Positions 10,901 to 22,365 of a DNA stretch of 64,000 nucleotides are shown piece after piece. The first letter of the stretch is position 1, and the number at the start of each line of letters is the position of its first letter. Made by a program: the position numbers and the translations under genes. The notes beneath the pieces were generated by a model. It saw only the letters and a program-made list of their open reading frames with translations. It ran no database searches and was not told the DNA's origin. The stretch comes from Synchiropus splendidus. Lineage: Eukaryota > Chordata > Actinopteri > Syngnathiformes > Callionymidae. The stretch spans positions 60,703,437 to 60,767,436 of the forward strand of contig NC_071334.1 in assembly GCF_027744825.2 (NCBI RefSeq). Direction: 5' to 3'.

Positions 10901-13900
10901 TCTCAATTTTGTATGCTAACAAATGAGTGTGTCTTTGTCTTCTGACTTCTATTTGTCTTTTCACATTAGGGGAAGTGAAGCAGTGTGAAAGACGAGTGTC
11001 GAGTCTCTGCTGTCCTCCCACGCCGACACTGCTCACATATCAACGTCTGCTGTTCACATAAATAGAAAAAAAACGTGGGCCGGCAGCAACTGCTTCTGAA
11101 TCACATCTCCCAATTTACCTCAGATTTGATTTGACAATTTCTTTTACTGAAATGGCAAGTAGGGGAGTCAACATGCGCTTCTGGGTTGCTCTGCTTTCAT
11201 TTTCAAGTGTGCAGTTACCGTCCATGTCTGCAATTACAAGTGGGCTCATCAATGATGGATGAGAATGGTGGATCCTCAGCTACACACTCCAAAAAGCTTT
11301 TCATTTCTCTTGCTGATCACTAGTTATTGATCAGGGTCCTGTCATCATTAACACAATAGCTAGCTGTTGAGCGATGTTGAAGTTTTATTGTAGTTTAGAG
11401 CCACGAGATGAAGTACACTGAGTTTACTGCTGTTAATGTATTTCTGCAGGACAGAAATGTGTATTTTCAAAAATAATTATTGGGTAATTCATGAGTAATA
11501 CTTTTCAATACTATTTTTCATATTAGTGCAAACCTTTTTTCTACTTCGATTAAAATATGTTGTGAGAAACACGATGATTTTTTTTTTCCTTGCCACAAAG
11601 TACTGTGTCGTATATATGAAGCAAGTTTGTAGTGGCATTAATTCCACAGGTACATGAAATCAAGACGCTTGACCGGTTCATGTGACCCGGAAAGAATGAG
11701 ACGGGCCACTTGCTCTCAACAGAGCCACTACAAGCAACCCGCAGACTTCACAGAGAGACTTTTTCACTGCTGTTCAACATTGTCTTGAAAGATGAAGAAG
11801 TGTGTTATTACCGACGAGGAGCAAGAACAAACCCCGTGGCTCTCTGGTAAAGCCAGTTGAATTTGTGGTTTTACGCGGCAGACACACTCGCTGAGGAGTC
11901 CTCAGGGCTCGGGCGTGGGAGTCATTTTTATTTATTTATTTTTTATCAACAACAGGTTTGTTTTCGCTGCTTTATCATCTTAAATGGTTCCAGCGATTAA
12001 CGTTAGTAGTCAGTCTAAACCGGAAGCGATTGACTGTCACAGTTCAGCTTCCATGTTTGCAATGCTTTGCAGTTTAATGGAGCATTTTGAGTGAGGCAGC
12101 TATTTTGCTAGGTTGTTTAGTTGTCCTAACTTCGCAAAAAATCGCAAACATCTAGCATTTTATTTTGATGTGCCGCCACTCTATTAGAAGAGGAGAAATA
12201 CACCTCACGATGGTCCCGTAAAACATCATGTCAAAATGACAATGTGGGTGAGAGTGAGGGGCTACGACTTGCTAGAACAAAACCTCCTGCACACATCCAG
12301 TCATTGTTGTATTTAGTGGGAGTGTAAATGTATTATTAGACATAATAATGTCAATACTTATGAGCTGAAAAATAGACACTTGGCTGCTTCTTTTTTCTTT
12401 TCTTTGCATCACTTGCAAAGAAAGTGTCACTGTCTAGACTGCTGCTGAGAGTCTGCTTCTCCTTGCTCCCGATGTGTGCAAACAAAAAGTTCTGTTCTGG
12501 ATGAACTACCTTCCAAGAGTCCACCTTGCCGTTTGTTGTTCATAATTGATTTTCACCATCTCTGTCACGAAGCTAAGCTGGTACCTGATTTCGTTGGAGA
12601 ACTCTTTCTCGCTGTGCCGCACGGTTCTCAGCCTCCAGTACACAAGAGCGATGAAGAGCAGAAGGACGAAGGAGAGGAGAATGGAGCCCACCACTGTGCC
12701 CACGATGAGTCCTGCTGCATTAGCTGCTGCAATGTTATGTGACAGGTTTGTTAGTGACATCTTCCAGCGTTTTGTTTTATTTTTTTTTATCAAGAATAAA
12801 CCACTGAACGCTGCTCTATCAACAATGAATGGGTGAATGAAACCAGGGGTGTCCAAACCTCCTCCACTGATCAGAGACAGACAGTTCAACCCATGAGGAG
12901 TCAGCTGATAACAAGACGGACTATCAGATAGTTATACTCCTCCAAAGCCTGACAGGTGAAGCTTGTCCTCTTCACATTATACCTGCACCCACTGCGGCCC
13001 TTTGAGGACCGGTTCGGACACCCCTGAATTAAACAACACTGTTGAAGCTAAATCAAAACTACATCATATAAAATCCAACAGTCTCAACAATCTGATTCAT
13101 CTGGTGGATCCAGCGCTTCCTTCACATGTCACCGGAAGACATGTGAACATGCTGAGCAAGTGGAGCAAAAGAGATTGGCACCACATGAAAGAGAGGACAC
13201 CATCAAATCTCTAGCTGCCCTGACAGCTCGAGTGGATCATGGATGACAGCGTGCGTGCTGTGTAACTGGCTTACGTTTGTCTGCTCTCAGGTTGATGCTG
13301 CAGCGCTCGGCCCCGACAGCGTTGTTCACCTCACAAACGTAAAGTCCTGCGAAGCTCAGCGAGTGGTTGCTGATTTCCAGCACCCCACTTTCAGGACCTG
13401 AGGGGGAACAAATCCAGACATGAAAGCATGGCCCACTCCCAGCAAGCATCAAAACAGACTGCACACGAGCGTGTTTATGGGTTTCTTTGACTCAGAATTG
13501 GCGAGATGATTTACCCAGGTATATGTCCTTTCACCGCTGCTGTAACTATGTTTCCTGGAGTGAACATACGACACGTATGTACTCATCCATGCATCCACCA
13601 TGAATAGACTCGGTGAGATCTATTTGGTGGTTTCAATATGTACCTTTCCTGAGCATATTTCCGTCATAGGTGCCATGTTCTCGCGTATACGCAGCAGAAG
13701 TAATTGCTGTGAGAAGGAGAAATCACATCGAAGGGAACAGACGCTCCTCAATTCAGAGTGGTGCTTTTATCGTACTTCATTGTTGTGTTGGTGTGACACG
13801 AGCGCACAGCACTGGAGTGTCAGTCTCTGATGGTGTCCGTAATGAAGGCCCGTGCACGCAGTGATGAGAAGATAACAACGACACAAACTGACACGAAAGC

Positions 13901-16900
13901 TGCCAGAAACAGTTCTCGTGGCATGTGAAGGAGGGTCCATAAACCTGGCCCGCCTCAGAAAGAGTGCCCTGTAGCCCTGCAGCCATGCTGTTGTCCAATG
14001 CAGTTAACATCAAAGTGTTCCTGGGCTGGTGTTCAACTCAGCACGATAATACAAACTTCAATATTCCATCATGAATCACGGAAATGAAGCAGCTTTCATT
14101 TGTCTGTGGTGACAAAATGGAATGAAGAATGGAGATTTCTCACGCATAAAGCTACCATCTAAAACTTTGGCGTGAGACTTCAGGTGGATGGGGGCAGAAG
14201 GGGTCACTTCCTGCAGGTATCACATTTGTTTCATTCACAACCAGTCTGACTCTCAGACCATCAGATGGATGCTATAATGACATTGAACCCTCACCATCAG
14301 TTTGTCCTTCCTCCCTTTCTTCTGTAATTTCTCAGTGACTCCTTTGTTTTGTTCTCTGTTTGTTTCGAAATACGGTGACAGGAAATTTACAGCAGCGACA
14401 CAGTCTCGGCCAGTGGTGGTGAGATGTGGACTGCCTTCCTTTTTTTTTTTAAATACATTTCATAGCTAAAAATAATGCAACAATAATATTGGGTTTAAAA
14501 AAAAGTCAGTGTGGGTGGAAATGAGAGGCTTGCTGGGGGCATGCGCTGTCCCAGTGCCTTTCTAGCTCCACCTATTTATTCTCAGTCCCTTTTCACGTTG
14601 TTTTTGGGGCAAAAACTCTCTCGACTGAAACACTTTAACTCCAGCATTTAAAGCCTGATTTGAATTGCCTGTTTTCTTAGTAAATCACTGACAATCCATT
14701 GTACACAATAATGGATAACTCACACTTTATAGTACGCAATGTCTACAACCTACTACTACAGCAACCTACTGTACCTGCTTGTTGCATTTGAGTTCATAAT
14801 AAAATAGTGGATGAAAATAGTTTGATAGCAACACACACACAAAATGTTCATATTGCTATCCTTGTGGGGACATTGTGAGGTTTCTCATTACCATGACCCT
14901 TTCCCCAGCCTCTCACCCTAAACCTAACCATCCAAAACACATGGCTCACATTAACCAGCACACTGGCGCTAACTTAAATCTTCATCCTCAAATTGAGACT
15001 TAATCTTGTGGGGTCCAGCCAAATGTCCCCACAGAGTCATACGGTTCTCATAAAGATAGTGTTTTGTCAAGAACTGGTCCCCACAGAGTAGGACAAACCA
15101 GCCCACCTACGCACACTCCCGTGCAGTAGCCACTCGGCTTCAGCAGAGGTCACACTTACTCTGTGTGGCTGCAGGAGGGATGGAGGGTTGCCTGCTCCAG
15201 GAGTAGCTGAGTGGAGTGGCGCCCCCTGCCGAGTCACAATGAAGGGCCACAGGCTCGCCCACCATCTCGCTTCCCTCCACCCAGCACTTTGGCACGGAAG
15301 GTTTTGCTGCGAAGAGAGCGAAGAATGTTTGGCCCACTTGAAGTGATGACACCATGTATATGACAAGCTCTTCACCGTCGAATAGAAAACGTGTGGCTTT
15401 GACCTTGAACACGTGCTTAACCAGGCTGCTGTAGCAGCACAGTTCACATGGTTACCTCGCTGAGGTCAGCGCGTGCTGACAAAGTCAGCGTGGAAGTTTT
15501 ATGGCTCTTGACTTTTCCTCAGACATTTATTCTCTAGCTCTCCTTCCTGGGAGATTCGACTTTATCCTGTAAGACCTACTCATTTTCTGTGTGTGGCAGT
15601 TGGCTCTCTGAAGGATGCTATTCAAATCTCGCCTGGACTGATGTGTGTGGAAAGGGTTTTTAAGAACATGATCCATGGTTAATGATCAGACTCCACTGAG
15701 CCTTACCCATTACGACCAGCGAGATCTTCCGCATGTCCACTCCGGGTGACTTCTTCACTTTACACTGATATGTTCCACTGTGGGCGAAGGACAGCCCTGT
15801 GATGGAGAGCGACGCGTCGCCATGTGAAGGATCTGCCGCCAGAAAGCGGAATCCTTTGCCACCGGCGTGATCGTACGTGGATCCACTGCTGTGAGATATC
15901 AGCTGTCGGAGGAGGAAAAAACAATTACGGCTTTGTGATGAATAAAGTTCTGCAGAAGTCTGTCAGCCCTTGCCATGGTTTCATCTAAAAAAAATGTAGT
16001 TACACACCGTTTTTAACCATGAGGAGAAGCATGTGATTCACCAGACTGTCTGAAACACTTGATGGATACAGAGGGATTCACCACGATGGATGCTCAACAA
16101 CAAATGCTCGAGGTAAGTGCTTCAACCACGATACTGAATGGCAACTTACTATCAACGGCTGGATAGAAACAGCACTTGCACTCAGAGATTTGGATGCCTT
16201 TCAAACACCCGTCCAATAATACAAAGGCAACATTTTCAGCATTAGCTAGGCGGAGACTCAGTCAAAGAGGGTTTTAGCAGCGTTTCACAACTGACAACCC
16301 GTCGGGCCAGAACCATGGTAGCACTCGGCGAACATGCAACAGCCACTTCTAACTGCCACTGCCATTGTTTCTGAGGCTCAAATCTCTTCTCACCGCACCA
16401 TGTGGAGAAGCAGCAGCACGAGCCTCCCACACCCAGCTTTGTGAGGGCAGGTCCACACAACCCTGAGCGGTCAGCGTGTTTTAGCTCTAACTTCCATTAC
16501 ATTTAACATTTAACTTACATGCGACTCGCAAAATAACATTTTTCTCACTTTTGAATTGTAGATTATGGACTAGCTGATGTCAATCGCTCAGCATCGCTGT
16601 GAGTGTTTGTGTTTGTTGAGGTGGACAAGCACCAACTGTCAGATTAATGGAAGTCATGCAGAAAAGCATCTTAATGTAATATTAATGTAATAACCCACCA
16701 GGTGTGATATCCAGATATTGAATAAAGAAAGAAAAAAAAATCATTTCCTGGCGACATCTGACAGGATGAAAAGTTTTGATACATTGACCACATGTGAAAT
16801 AGTGTTTTAGAATTTCTCTTTTTGCACCATCTGACCAGAAACAAACAAAGAAAAATATTATTTATTAATAACAACAATAATAATAATAATAATAAAGAAA

Positions 16901-18896
16901 TTATATCTTGTTTTAAAGACGGGCGTGTGAAAGTGGCATCTCAGCATCAAACATCCTTACGTGATGTCGATGACCAAAACAAACCACAACCGGAAATGAC
17001 TAAAGAACCATTTGTCTTTTGTCTTTAACACCTGTGCAACACGTTGACGGCGGTTCTTGGATGGTTTCCAGTCTCTGGTTCTGGTTCTAACTGGGTCTAT
17101 TAAATTGGCCAGGTTGCTTCACTTCTCGAGAGAGGCACCGTGAGCCGCTGAGCTTTGGACAAAATGTGTCAAAATTGTGTTTTCATTTCAGAAAACAATG
17201 TCATGATGGAGCCGGCAGAGCCACATCACCTACTAAAAGCAGTACCTTGTTGAGTACACGGCAGGGTTTTTAACAAGTTACAGCAAAACAGTTCAGCCAC
17301 TTACCATCGTATCTTTCTGTGTTGTGTCAGGGCTGAGCATTGACCACTCAATGTCCAGTTTGCCAGTGTCAAAAGGAGCGACTTCATAAGAGCAACCCAG
17401 CACCACGCTCTCCCCCTTGGCCATGCGAATGGTCTGGGGACCTCCCGAGGTCACCAGCAATCCTTGGCTGCCTCTCCATTCTGCAGAAAAACCAATCATG
17501 TTTGGACACAACATGATGTTATCTTCAACAGCTTTTAGAGCACCGTCGTATTTGGTACTTTGAATGTGGCCTCAAGGGCGAGTGACATTGTTCCAGAAAA
17601 GTACAGCCCGATTCTTTTCCTGCCAAAACTGGCTGCAAGAGTGTGTTAGTTAAAACAAGCTGTCTGGAGTGGATGCTTTGGTGTGCCCAATCTTTATCCT
17701 GCAGATGTTGGAAAAAAAAACATTTTTGGATTCTAACAAGCTGCTGATTCAGTTACGGTTAGACAGTAATAGAATTGAATCTCTACATCCGTCCCCTAAA
17801 ACTTTTCATCAATGGAGCTGGGGACATAAACACAGGCATATATGCTCCTTTTATATTGACAAGAAAGCAAGAAACGGAGGGGATGAGTCGAAGACTGAGG
17901 TGTTACACTGACCTACACTGAGTCTCTCCTGGATGCTCCACACTTGAGTGAAAGCAGCAACATAGATGGACAGAGCTTTGCCTCTTTCTTCGCCTGTATC
18001 TCTGAAAAACTATGTATCGGTCAGCTGATCTTACCCATCTCTCCCTCACTGCTGAGCAAGACCTCAAGATGCTCTCAAACTCCTCCACCTCTTGAGCAAC
18101 CAGACATTCTGCCCCTTTGTAAATGGAGAACCATGGTCTCTGACATACAGGAGCTGATTTTCACCCCAGTGCTTTGTGTTAGTACCAGTTAGAGTAGGTG
18201 TGTCCAAACTCCTCAGGGGCCGCAGTGGGTGCGGGTTTTTGTTCCAACCCAACTAGTGCACACACAGCTTCACCAACCAGGTGCCTGAAGACTAGAATCA
18301 GATGATAGTCAGTCTGGTGCTGCGTGTTCCAACCGACTGGCTAAACCGTGTGTCCTTGACTGGTTGGAATAAAAACCTGTACCTATTGTGGTCCGTTCTG
18401 GAACAGTTCGGTCACCCCTGAGTTACAACAATGGAATCAAGGGAAACCAAATCATCTGCTGACACTGATATTGGAGCATGAATGAGATGAGTGGCCAGTC
18501 TGTCTCCGTGTCACCGAGATGTCCATGACTATATGACAACAGTGAGTGTGAGGGCAGATGATTTGTGAAAATGATTTTAAACTGCCATTTCCAGAATGCT
18601 CTTTGCAGTTCTAACCTAGATAATGGTTCTGAAACTGTGACTGGTTCAACAGCAAGCACCATGGCAACTGACCACTGAGACCATTCCACAGGGTGCTGGA
18701 GCTCTGTGATGAAAACACAGACGTGCAGGTCTCATGGAGAAGAAGTTTTGAAAGCATCCCCACAATTTCTCAAACACTTACAGCAACGAAGGAGCAGTTT
18801 CTTTGCTATACTGAGGCTCTTCCGCCACATGATCTTACCTGAGCTCAGGACAGCGGACAGTAAGAGGACAGACGTCCAGAACGGCCTTGACTCCAT
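7754..18896 (-). CDS. CXADR-like (CAR/CTX family) Ig adhesion protein, 7 exons, 347 aa
   Basis: Single-pass cell-adhesion molecule of the CTX family, expected at cell-cell junctions. Coding exons, in order: 18839-18896, 17305-17480, 15707-15902, 15160-15306, 13275-13397, 12585-12726, 7754-7955. They total 1044 nt with every phase closing. The protein has a signal peptide (about 1-19), a V-set domain with Cys49, Trp65 and Cys125 in GTYQCKVKK, then a C2-set domain with Cys167, Trp180 and Cys214 plus the extra pair Cys151/Cys225 usual for the family. The membrane span is about 240-263 and the tail has 83 residues. VKKSPGV, PLSYSW and REDVPPPESR resemble CXADR most closely among the families I know (also considered: VSIG8, CLMP, IGSF11). 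The C-terminus, NCHAV, lacks the class-I PDZ ligand of mammalian CXADR. It is probably a teleost paralogue, so no symbol is given. Confidence 0.88.
7956..12584 (-). other. Intron 6 of CXADR-like gene
   Basis: 4.6 kb. It contains an ATT microsatellite at about 10788-10822. No other exon recognised; no alternative tail exon was found. Confidence 0.8.
10788..10822. repeat. ATT microsatellite
   Basis: Tandem ATT units with one G interruption. Confidence 0.9.
12585..12726 (-). CDS. CXADR-like exon 6: membrane span
   Basis: Acceptor CATAACATTGCAG; donor ATCAG|GTACCA. It encodes PANAAGLIVGTVVGS then a hydrophobic run ending VYWRLR, followed by the juxtamembrane HSEKEFSNEIR. A tandem CAGCAG acceptor could drop one Ala. 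Reading into the intron would add about 24 residues before a stop at 12506. Confidence 0.92.
12844..13026. mobile_element. hAT-type MITE, copy 1
   Basis: 183 bp with ends CAGGGGTGTCCAAA and GGACACCCCTG, flanked by near-identical 8-bp duplications (AATGAAAC and AATTAAAC). Inverted ends starting CAGGGG with 8-bp target duplications fit a non-autonomous hAT element. It lies in intron 5 of the CXADR-like gene. A second copy is at 18195-18420. Confidence 0.75.
13275..13397 (-). CDS. CXADR-like exon 5: second half of C2-set domain
   Basis: Acceptor TTCCCCCTCAG; donor AAAC|GTAAGC. It encodes SPESGVLEISNHSLSFAG, LYVCEVNNAVGAERCSINL and RADK. Cys214 pairs with Cys167, and Cys225 should pair with Cys151. 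Confidence 0.93.
13398..15159 (-). other. Intron 4 of CXADR-like gene
   Basis: 1.8 kb; contains the dispersed repeat at about 14851-15092. Nothing else recognised. Confidence 0.8.
14851..15092. repeat. Dispersed fish repeat, copy 1
   Basis: Contains CCCTTTCCCCAGCCTCTC, CTAACCATCCAAAACA and matching GTCCCCACA segments. It shares these with a shorter copy at about 21985-22092. The text is familiar from many fish genomes; superfamily not determined. Confidence 0.6.
15160..15306 (-). CDS. CXADR-like exon 4: first half of C2-set domain
   Basis: Acceptor CTCTCTTCGCAG; donor CAGA|GTAAGT. It encodes AKPSVPKCWVEGSEMVGEP with the extra Cys151, then VALHCDSAGGATPLSYSWSR with Cys167 and Trp180. Confidence 0.93.
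15707..15902 (-). CDS. CXADR-like exon 3: second half of V-set domain
   Basis: Acceptor CCTCCTCCGACAG; donor ATGG|GTAAGG. It encodes GKGFRFLAADPSHGDASLSI and HSGTYQCKVKKSPGV with Cys125. The usual Asp of the D-x-G-x-Y-x-C motif is His119 here. This region is slightly shorter than in mammalian CXADR. Confidence 0.93.
15903..17304 (-). other. Intron 2 of CXADR-like gene
   Basis: 1.4 kb with an AAC/AAT microsatellite at 16865-16894. No exon seen. Confidence 0.8.
16865..16894. repeat. AAC/AAT microsatellite
   Basis: Short run of AAC then AAT units. Confidence 0.85.
17305..17480 (-). CDS. CXADR-like exon 2: first half of V-set domain
   Basis: Acceptor GTTTTTCTGCAG; donor ATG|GTAAGT. It encodes WRGSQGLLVTSGGPQ, then AKGESVVLGCSYEV with Cys49, then GKLDIEWSMLSP with the core Trp65. 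LDIEW is a signature shared with CXADR. Confidence 0.92.
17481..18838 (-). other. Intron 1 of CXADR-like gene
   Basis: 1.4 kb; holds hAT-type MITE copy 2 at 18195-18420. No exon seen. Confidence 0.8.
18195..18420. mobile_element. hAT-type MITE, copy 2
   Basis: Begins GGTGTGTCCAAACTCC, contains GGGGCCGCAGTGGGTGC and ends GGTCACCCCTG. These are related to the ends of copy 1. Flanks AGTTAGAG and AGTTACAA agree at 6 of 8 positions, as expected for an old target duplication. Confidence 0.65.
18839..18896 (-). CDS. CXADR-like exon 1: signal peptide
   Basis: It encodes MESRPFWTSVLLLSAVLSS, a charged start followed by a hydrophobic core, then donor AG|GTAAGA. In-frame ATGs up to 42 nt further upstream (first at 18938) would add 14 residues. 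The ATG at 18896 was chosen because it leaves a normal signal peptide. Confidence 0.85.
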
Positions 18897-19393
18897 TTGC
18901 CAACTCATCGTCATCACTGTTCTGCTCACTAACATCACAAAATGAGTCAGAGCTCAAACTGTGTGGTGAATAGAACATCAAAGGCGAGAGAAACAGAACG
19001 CTCTTACCTGATTCCAGAGGATACTTGTCAAGGTTCATCACCAACGTTAGCTCAGAGGCTGCAGCTCTCACCTGGGCTCCGCCTGTTTCTTCCCCTGCAT
19101 CACCATGACGCCGAGCAGCGTGTTTTGCTCCACCTGTTTTTCCTGTTTTTCAGAAAGTGCTATTCCCATTGTCATTCAGCCTCCACTTCTGCTTAGATCA
19201 TATAATATGGATGGTTGAACAGCTGACAAGTTACAGGATCAAGATTTAACAAAATAAAAAAATTATATATATACTTGAATTAAGAACAAATATTTTTTAT
19301 ATGCATTCACCTTCACCATCACCTTAATTCTATAGTCTTCCCCTGACAAGCAGTGAGCAAATGGTCTGCGACAAATTTTAAGCATCAGATCCT

Positions 19394-19537
19394 CAGGCAC
19401 TGGATGTCTGCCTCCTTCGTTCTCCACCTCCCCTTGACTCAAGTAGGACCTCCCTTCAACTGTTTGAATGGTGAGAACAAAGAGAACCCAGGTAGCCTCT
19501 TGTGATCAGAAACTGTTCTTTTCAGACGCAATGAGAG
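19394..19537. repeat. 145-bp direct repeat, copy 1
   Basis: Starts CAGGCACTGGATGTC and contains CCACCTCCCCTTGACTCAAG; matched with few differences by 22154-22294. Its + strand has no poly-A after the shared part. Confidence 0.85.
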
Positions 19538-21984
19538 CAGAAACTGAGATGTCATTCAGCACGGTCACTCAGTTCACAACCCATGTGACATGTAGATGAA
19601 AATACTTTATGTTGAAGGCGGACTTGTTTTATGTCCAAATGCAGACACAAAGTTGTGGAAAACAATGGAGCCCTATCTGAGAACACACAAATACACACTC
19701 ATTAACACATAACTTAACGCATAATAGCAAGGACCTCTAATAGGACCTCTAATAGGGAGAGTTTGAAGCTCTCTCCCACGATTAACAGTCTGCAGTCCTG
19801 ACTCCACCACCAGCCCACAGCATTCTCTCTCTCTCTTTTCCACCTCACTTGTCTCTCAACCAAGGATCTCATGAGTAAGACCTTCAGAAGCTCTCGTCGC
19901 TGAATTACACCCCTCACAGTATGTGGCATAGTGACTGAACTGCACATAGAAAGAAAGAAGCGCCGCTCCATGCTTCACCTAACCACAGCCACTGCCTCTT
20001 TGCTAAGCTCTATCACTTATCCTATAAAACATTTAACCTTGAACTTCTGATTCCCACTTGCAGACAGTAGCAATTGAGGTCAGATGACTGTTGGTGTTTG
20101 GTGTCATGCTCAAAGATGATTCAGAACGGCTCTGCATTCCGCAGTAGCTGAATCTCCGGAGTGCACTTCATCTGAAGCGCACACAGCTGCGCGTCAACAT
20201 GAGTTTATTAATGGAAGCCCAGATACCACACAGTAAAACAGACCATATATTTAATGCATTCATCTCCTAATTGTCCGAGCCATTCCACAGCAGAGCTTCC
20301 CGCACAGATGGCTTGACAATGCAGTTCTCTCAAAGGCGTGCTCCGCATCTCTTCAGTGTTATAAAAACGTAGCCTTCACCAGTGGAGAGAACATGTCAAC
20401 ATCATCAATATTGCAGGTCAGAAATCACCAGGCAGACAGATGGGCTCCAACATGGACCAGCTCTTTTGCTCAGGCCTGTTTTTTCACCTTATAAAAAAAT
20501 GGCTGTATTCATCACGCATAGATCTGGCTGTTTCTCAACTGGTATCCGGTAGGTACTGAAGTGAGGCCACGCTCCTCCTGCACAACTGTCAATACATCAT
20601 TTCAATCTGGAACTAAATCCAGTCCCGGCCATTGAAACCAAGTCCTCCTACAACGGGTGGTGCCAGGAATCGCTGAGTGAAACGTGTCACCTTCATTTGC
20701 ATCTGATTGGGATTACTGTTCCTGGCACCGTCTTAATTCCACAAACCAAGTACACAACATTGGAGCACGCCACTTGTTTATTCCTGGCTCCTGAATAGAA
20801 ACCTGCAAAAATATCTCAGGCTGTTCAGCGACATGTCCTCTCCCCATTTCTGCAGAAGTTGTCCAAGCCAACAAGGCAGCAGCCGAGTGACTGGGATTAA
20901 TGGCTCCCACACGGAAATAGCTTTTGCAGCGGATTCAACAATGCAAAAACCTCGAAAATCACCACAAATGCAGCTGGACTTTTCAATGACAATATGAATC
21001 ATATTGTATTCTATTTTTTGGGGGGTCCAAGCCTACCTTCGAGTTTGATGCTGCAGGGCTTCACGTGTGTTCAGGCGAGATAAAAATACTATTTAGAGAC
21101 TAATGTGGTATAAAATAGCAAAGTAAAGTAAACATGATCATGTCAACATTATAATATAATAATTATTAATAATAATGATGTCATAATACATCTCTCACCT
21201 ATGGACATTTAACTCCTACTTCCAACACCCAATGGAATGGTGAAAATCATTTCCAAGTCTTGCAGAATGCATCCGTCATTTACGTGAATAAGTGCAATAC
21301 ATCTCTATTTCCATGGTGTGATGCTTTTGTTTGTGTGTTCCGGGGTTGTTGGTACAGCACAAACATTTATGGTTTGTTTCACATTTCTGACAAAGGCTCC
21401 TCCTCCTTGGACAAGCGTGGTGATGGGGGGGGGAAATAAATCACTAACAAGGGACATACAGTTAGGGACAATGTGTTCTGACATTTCTTTATGTACTTTG
21501 CCAACACATGGAAAACGGCAAATTTATTCTATCGCCATTGTGAAGATGATGTGTGTTTATCTTGTGAATTTGGCAGCTATAGACTCTGGTCTGCTAAAAG
21601 CCTTTGTATAGAGAGTCACAGTAACGGATGACTATGTTTTGTTGGATGTCTGTTTATGCTCCTTTCTGCAAGTCCCTGAAGAGAATGTGAAACAGGTGAG
21701 GCTCCTGATGTACCTGGGGAAGAATAAGATATCTGCCAGGAAAGTTTGTTGATCAAAGATCACTTTTATTTTAGCTTTATTGGCATACTGTTTTATTTTG
21801 TGGAATATGTGGTCCTCATAACAAATGTAAACCTCTTGCTTCTCATGACTGGTCACAGGTGGATGGGGCCTTTCAATACAGTCATGTAGTGGCTGGTACA
21901 GTGCAATACAAACATTCATGGTTCATTTCAAATGACCAATCTTCCACTCCAACACGTTTGCTTGCTAACACAAACATCTTTGTT

Positions 21985-22092
21985 TCTCGATGTTTGTGAG
22001 GACCCCTCATTGCCATAACCCTTTCCCCAGCCTCTCCCCATGAACCTAACCATCCAAAACAAACTGCTCATCTTAACCACGACTCTAAAACA
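21985..22092. repeat. Dispersed fish repeat, copy 2 (short)
   Basis: Shares CCCTTTCCCCAGCCTCTC and CTAACCATCCAAAACA with 14851-15092, in the same orientation. Confidence 0.6.
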
Positions 22093-22153
22093 AACTGAAA
22101 CCATTACATTGGTTAATTACAGTGTAATGAACTATAGGTTGATGTAATGATGT

Positions 22154-22294
22154 GCAGGCACTGGATGTCCGCTTCCTTCGTTCTCCACCTCCCCTTGACT
22201 CAAGTAGGACCTCGCTTCAACTGTTTGAATGGTGAGAACAAAGCGAACCCAGGAAGGCTCTAGTGACCAGAAACTATTCTTTTCAGACTCAATG
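22154..22294. repeat. 145-bp direct repeat, copy 2
   Basis: Same orientation and sequence as 19394-19537 with scattered changes. Similarity stops exactly where the long A-run begins, which suggests a retroposed copy with a poly-A tail. Confidence 0.85.
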
Positions 22295-22348
<54 letters not shown>

Positions 22349-22365
22349 TATATTTTTTTTTTTTT
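22295..22365. repeat. Poly-A / AT / poly-T tract
   Basis: About 37 A with one G, then about 10 AT units, then about 13 T. The tract can fold on itself. Confidence 0.9.
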
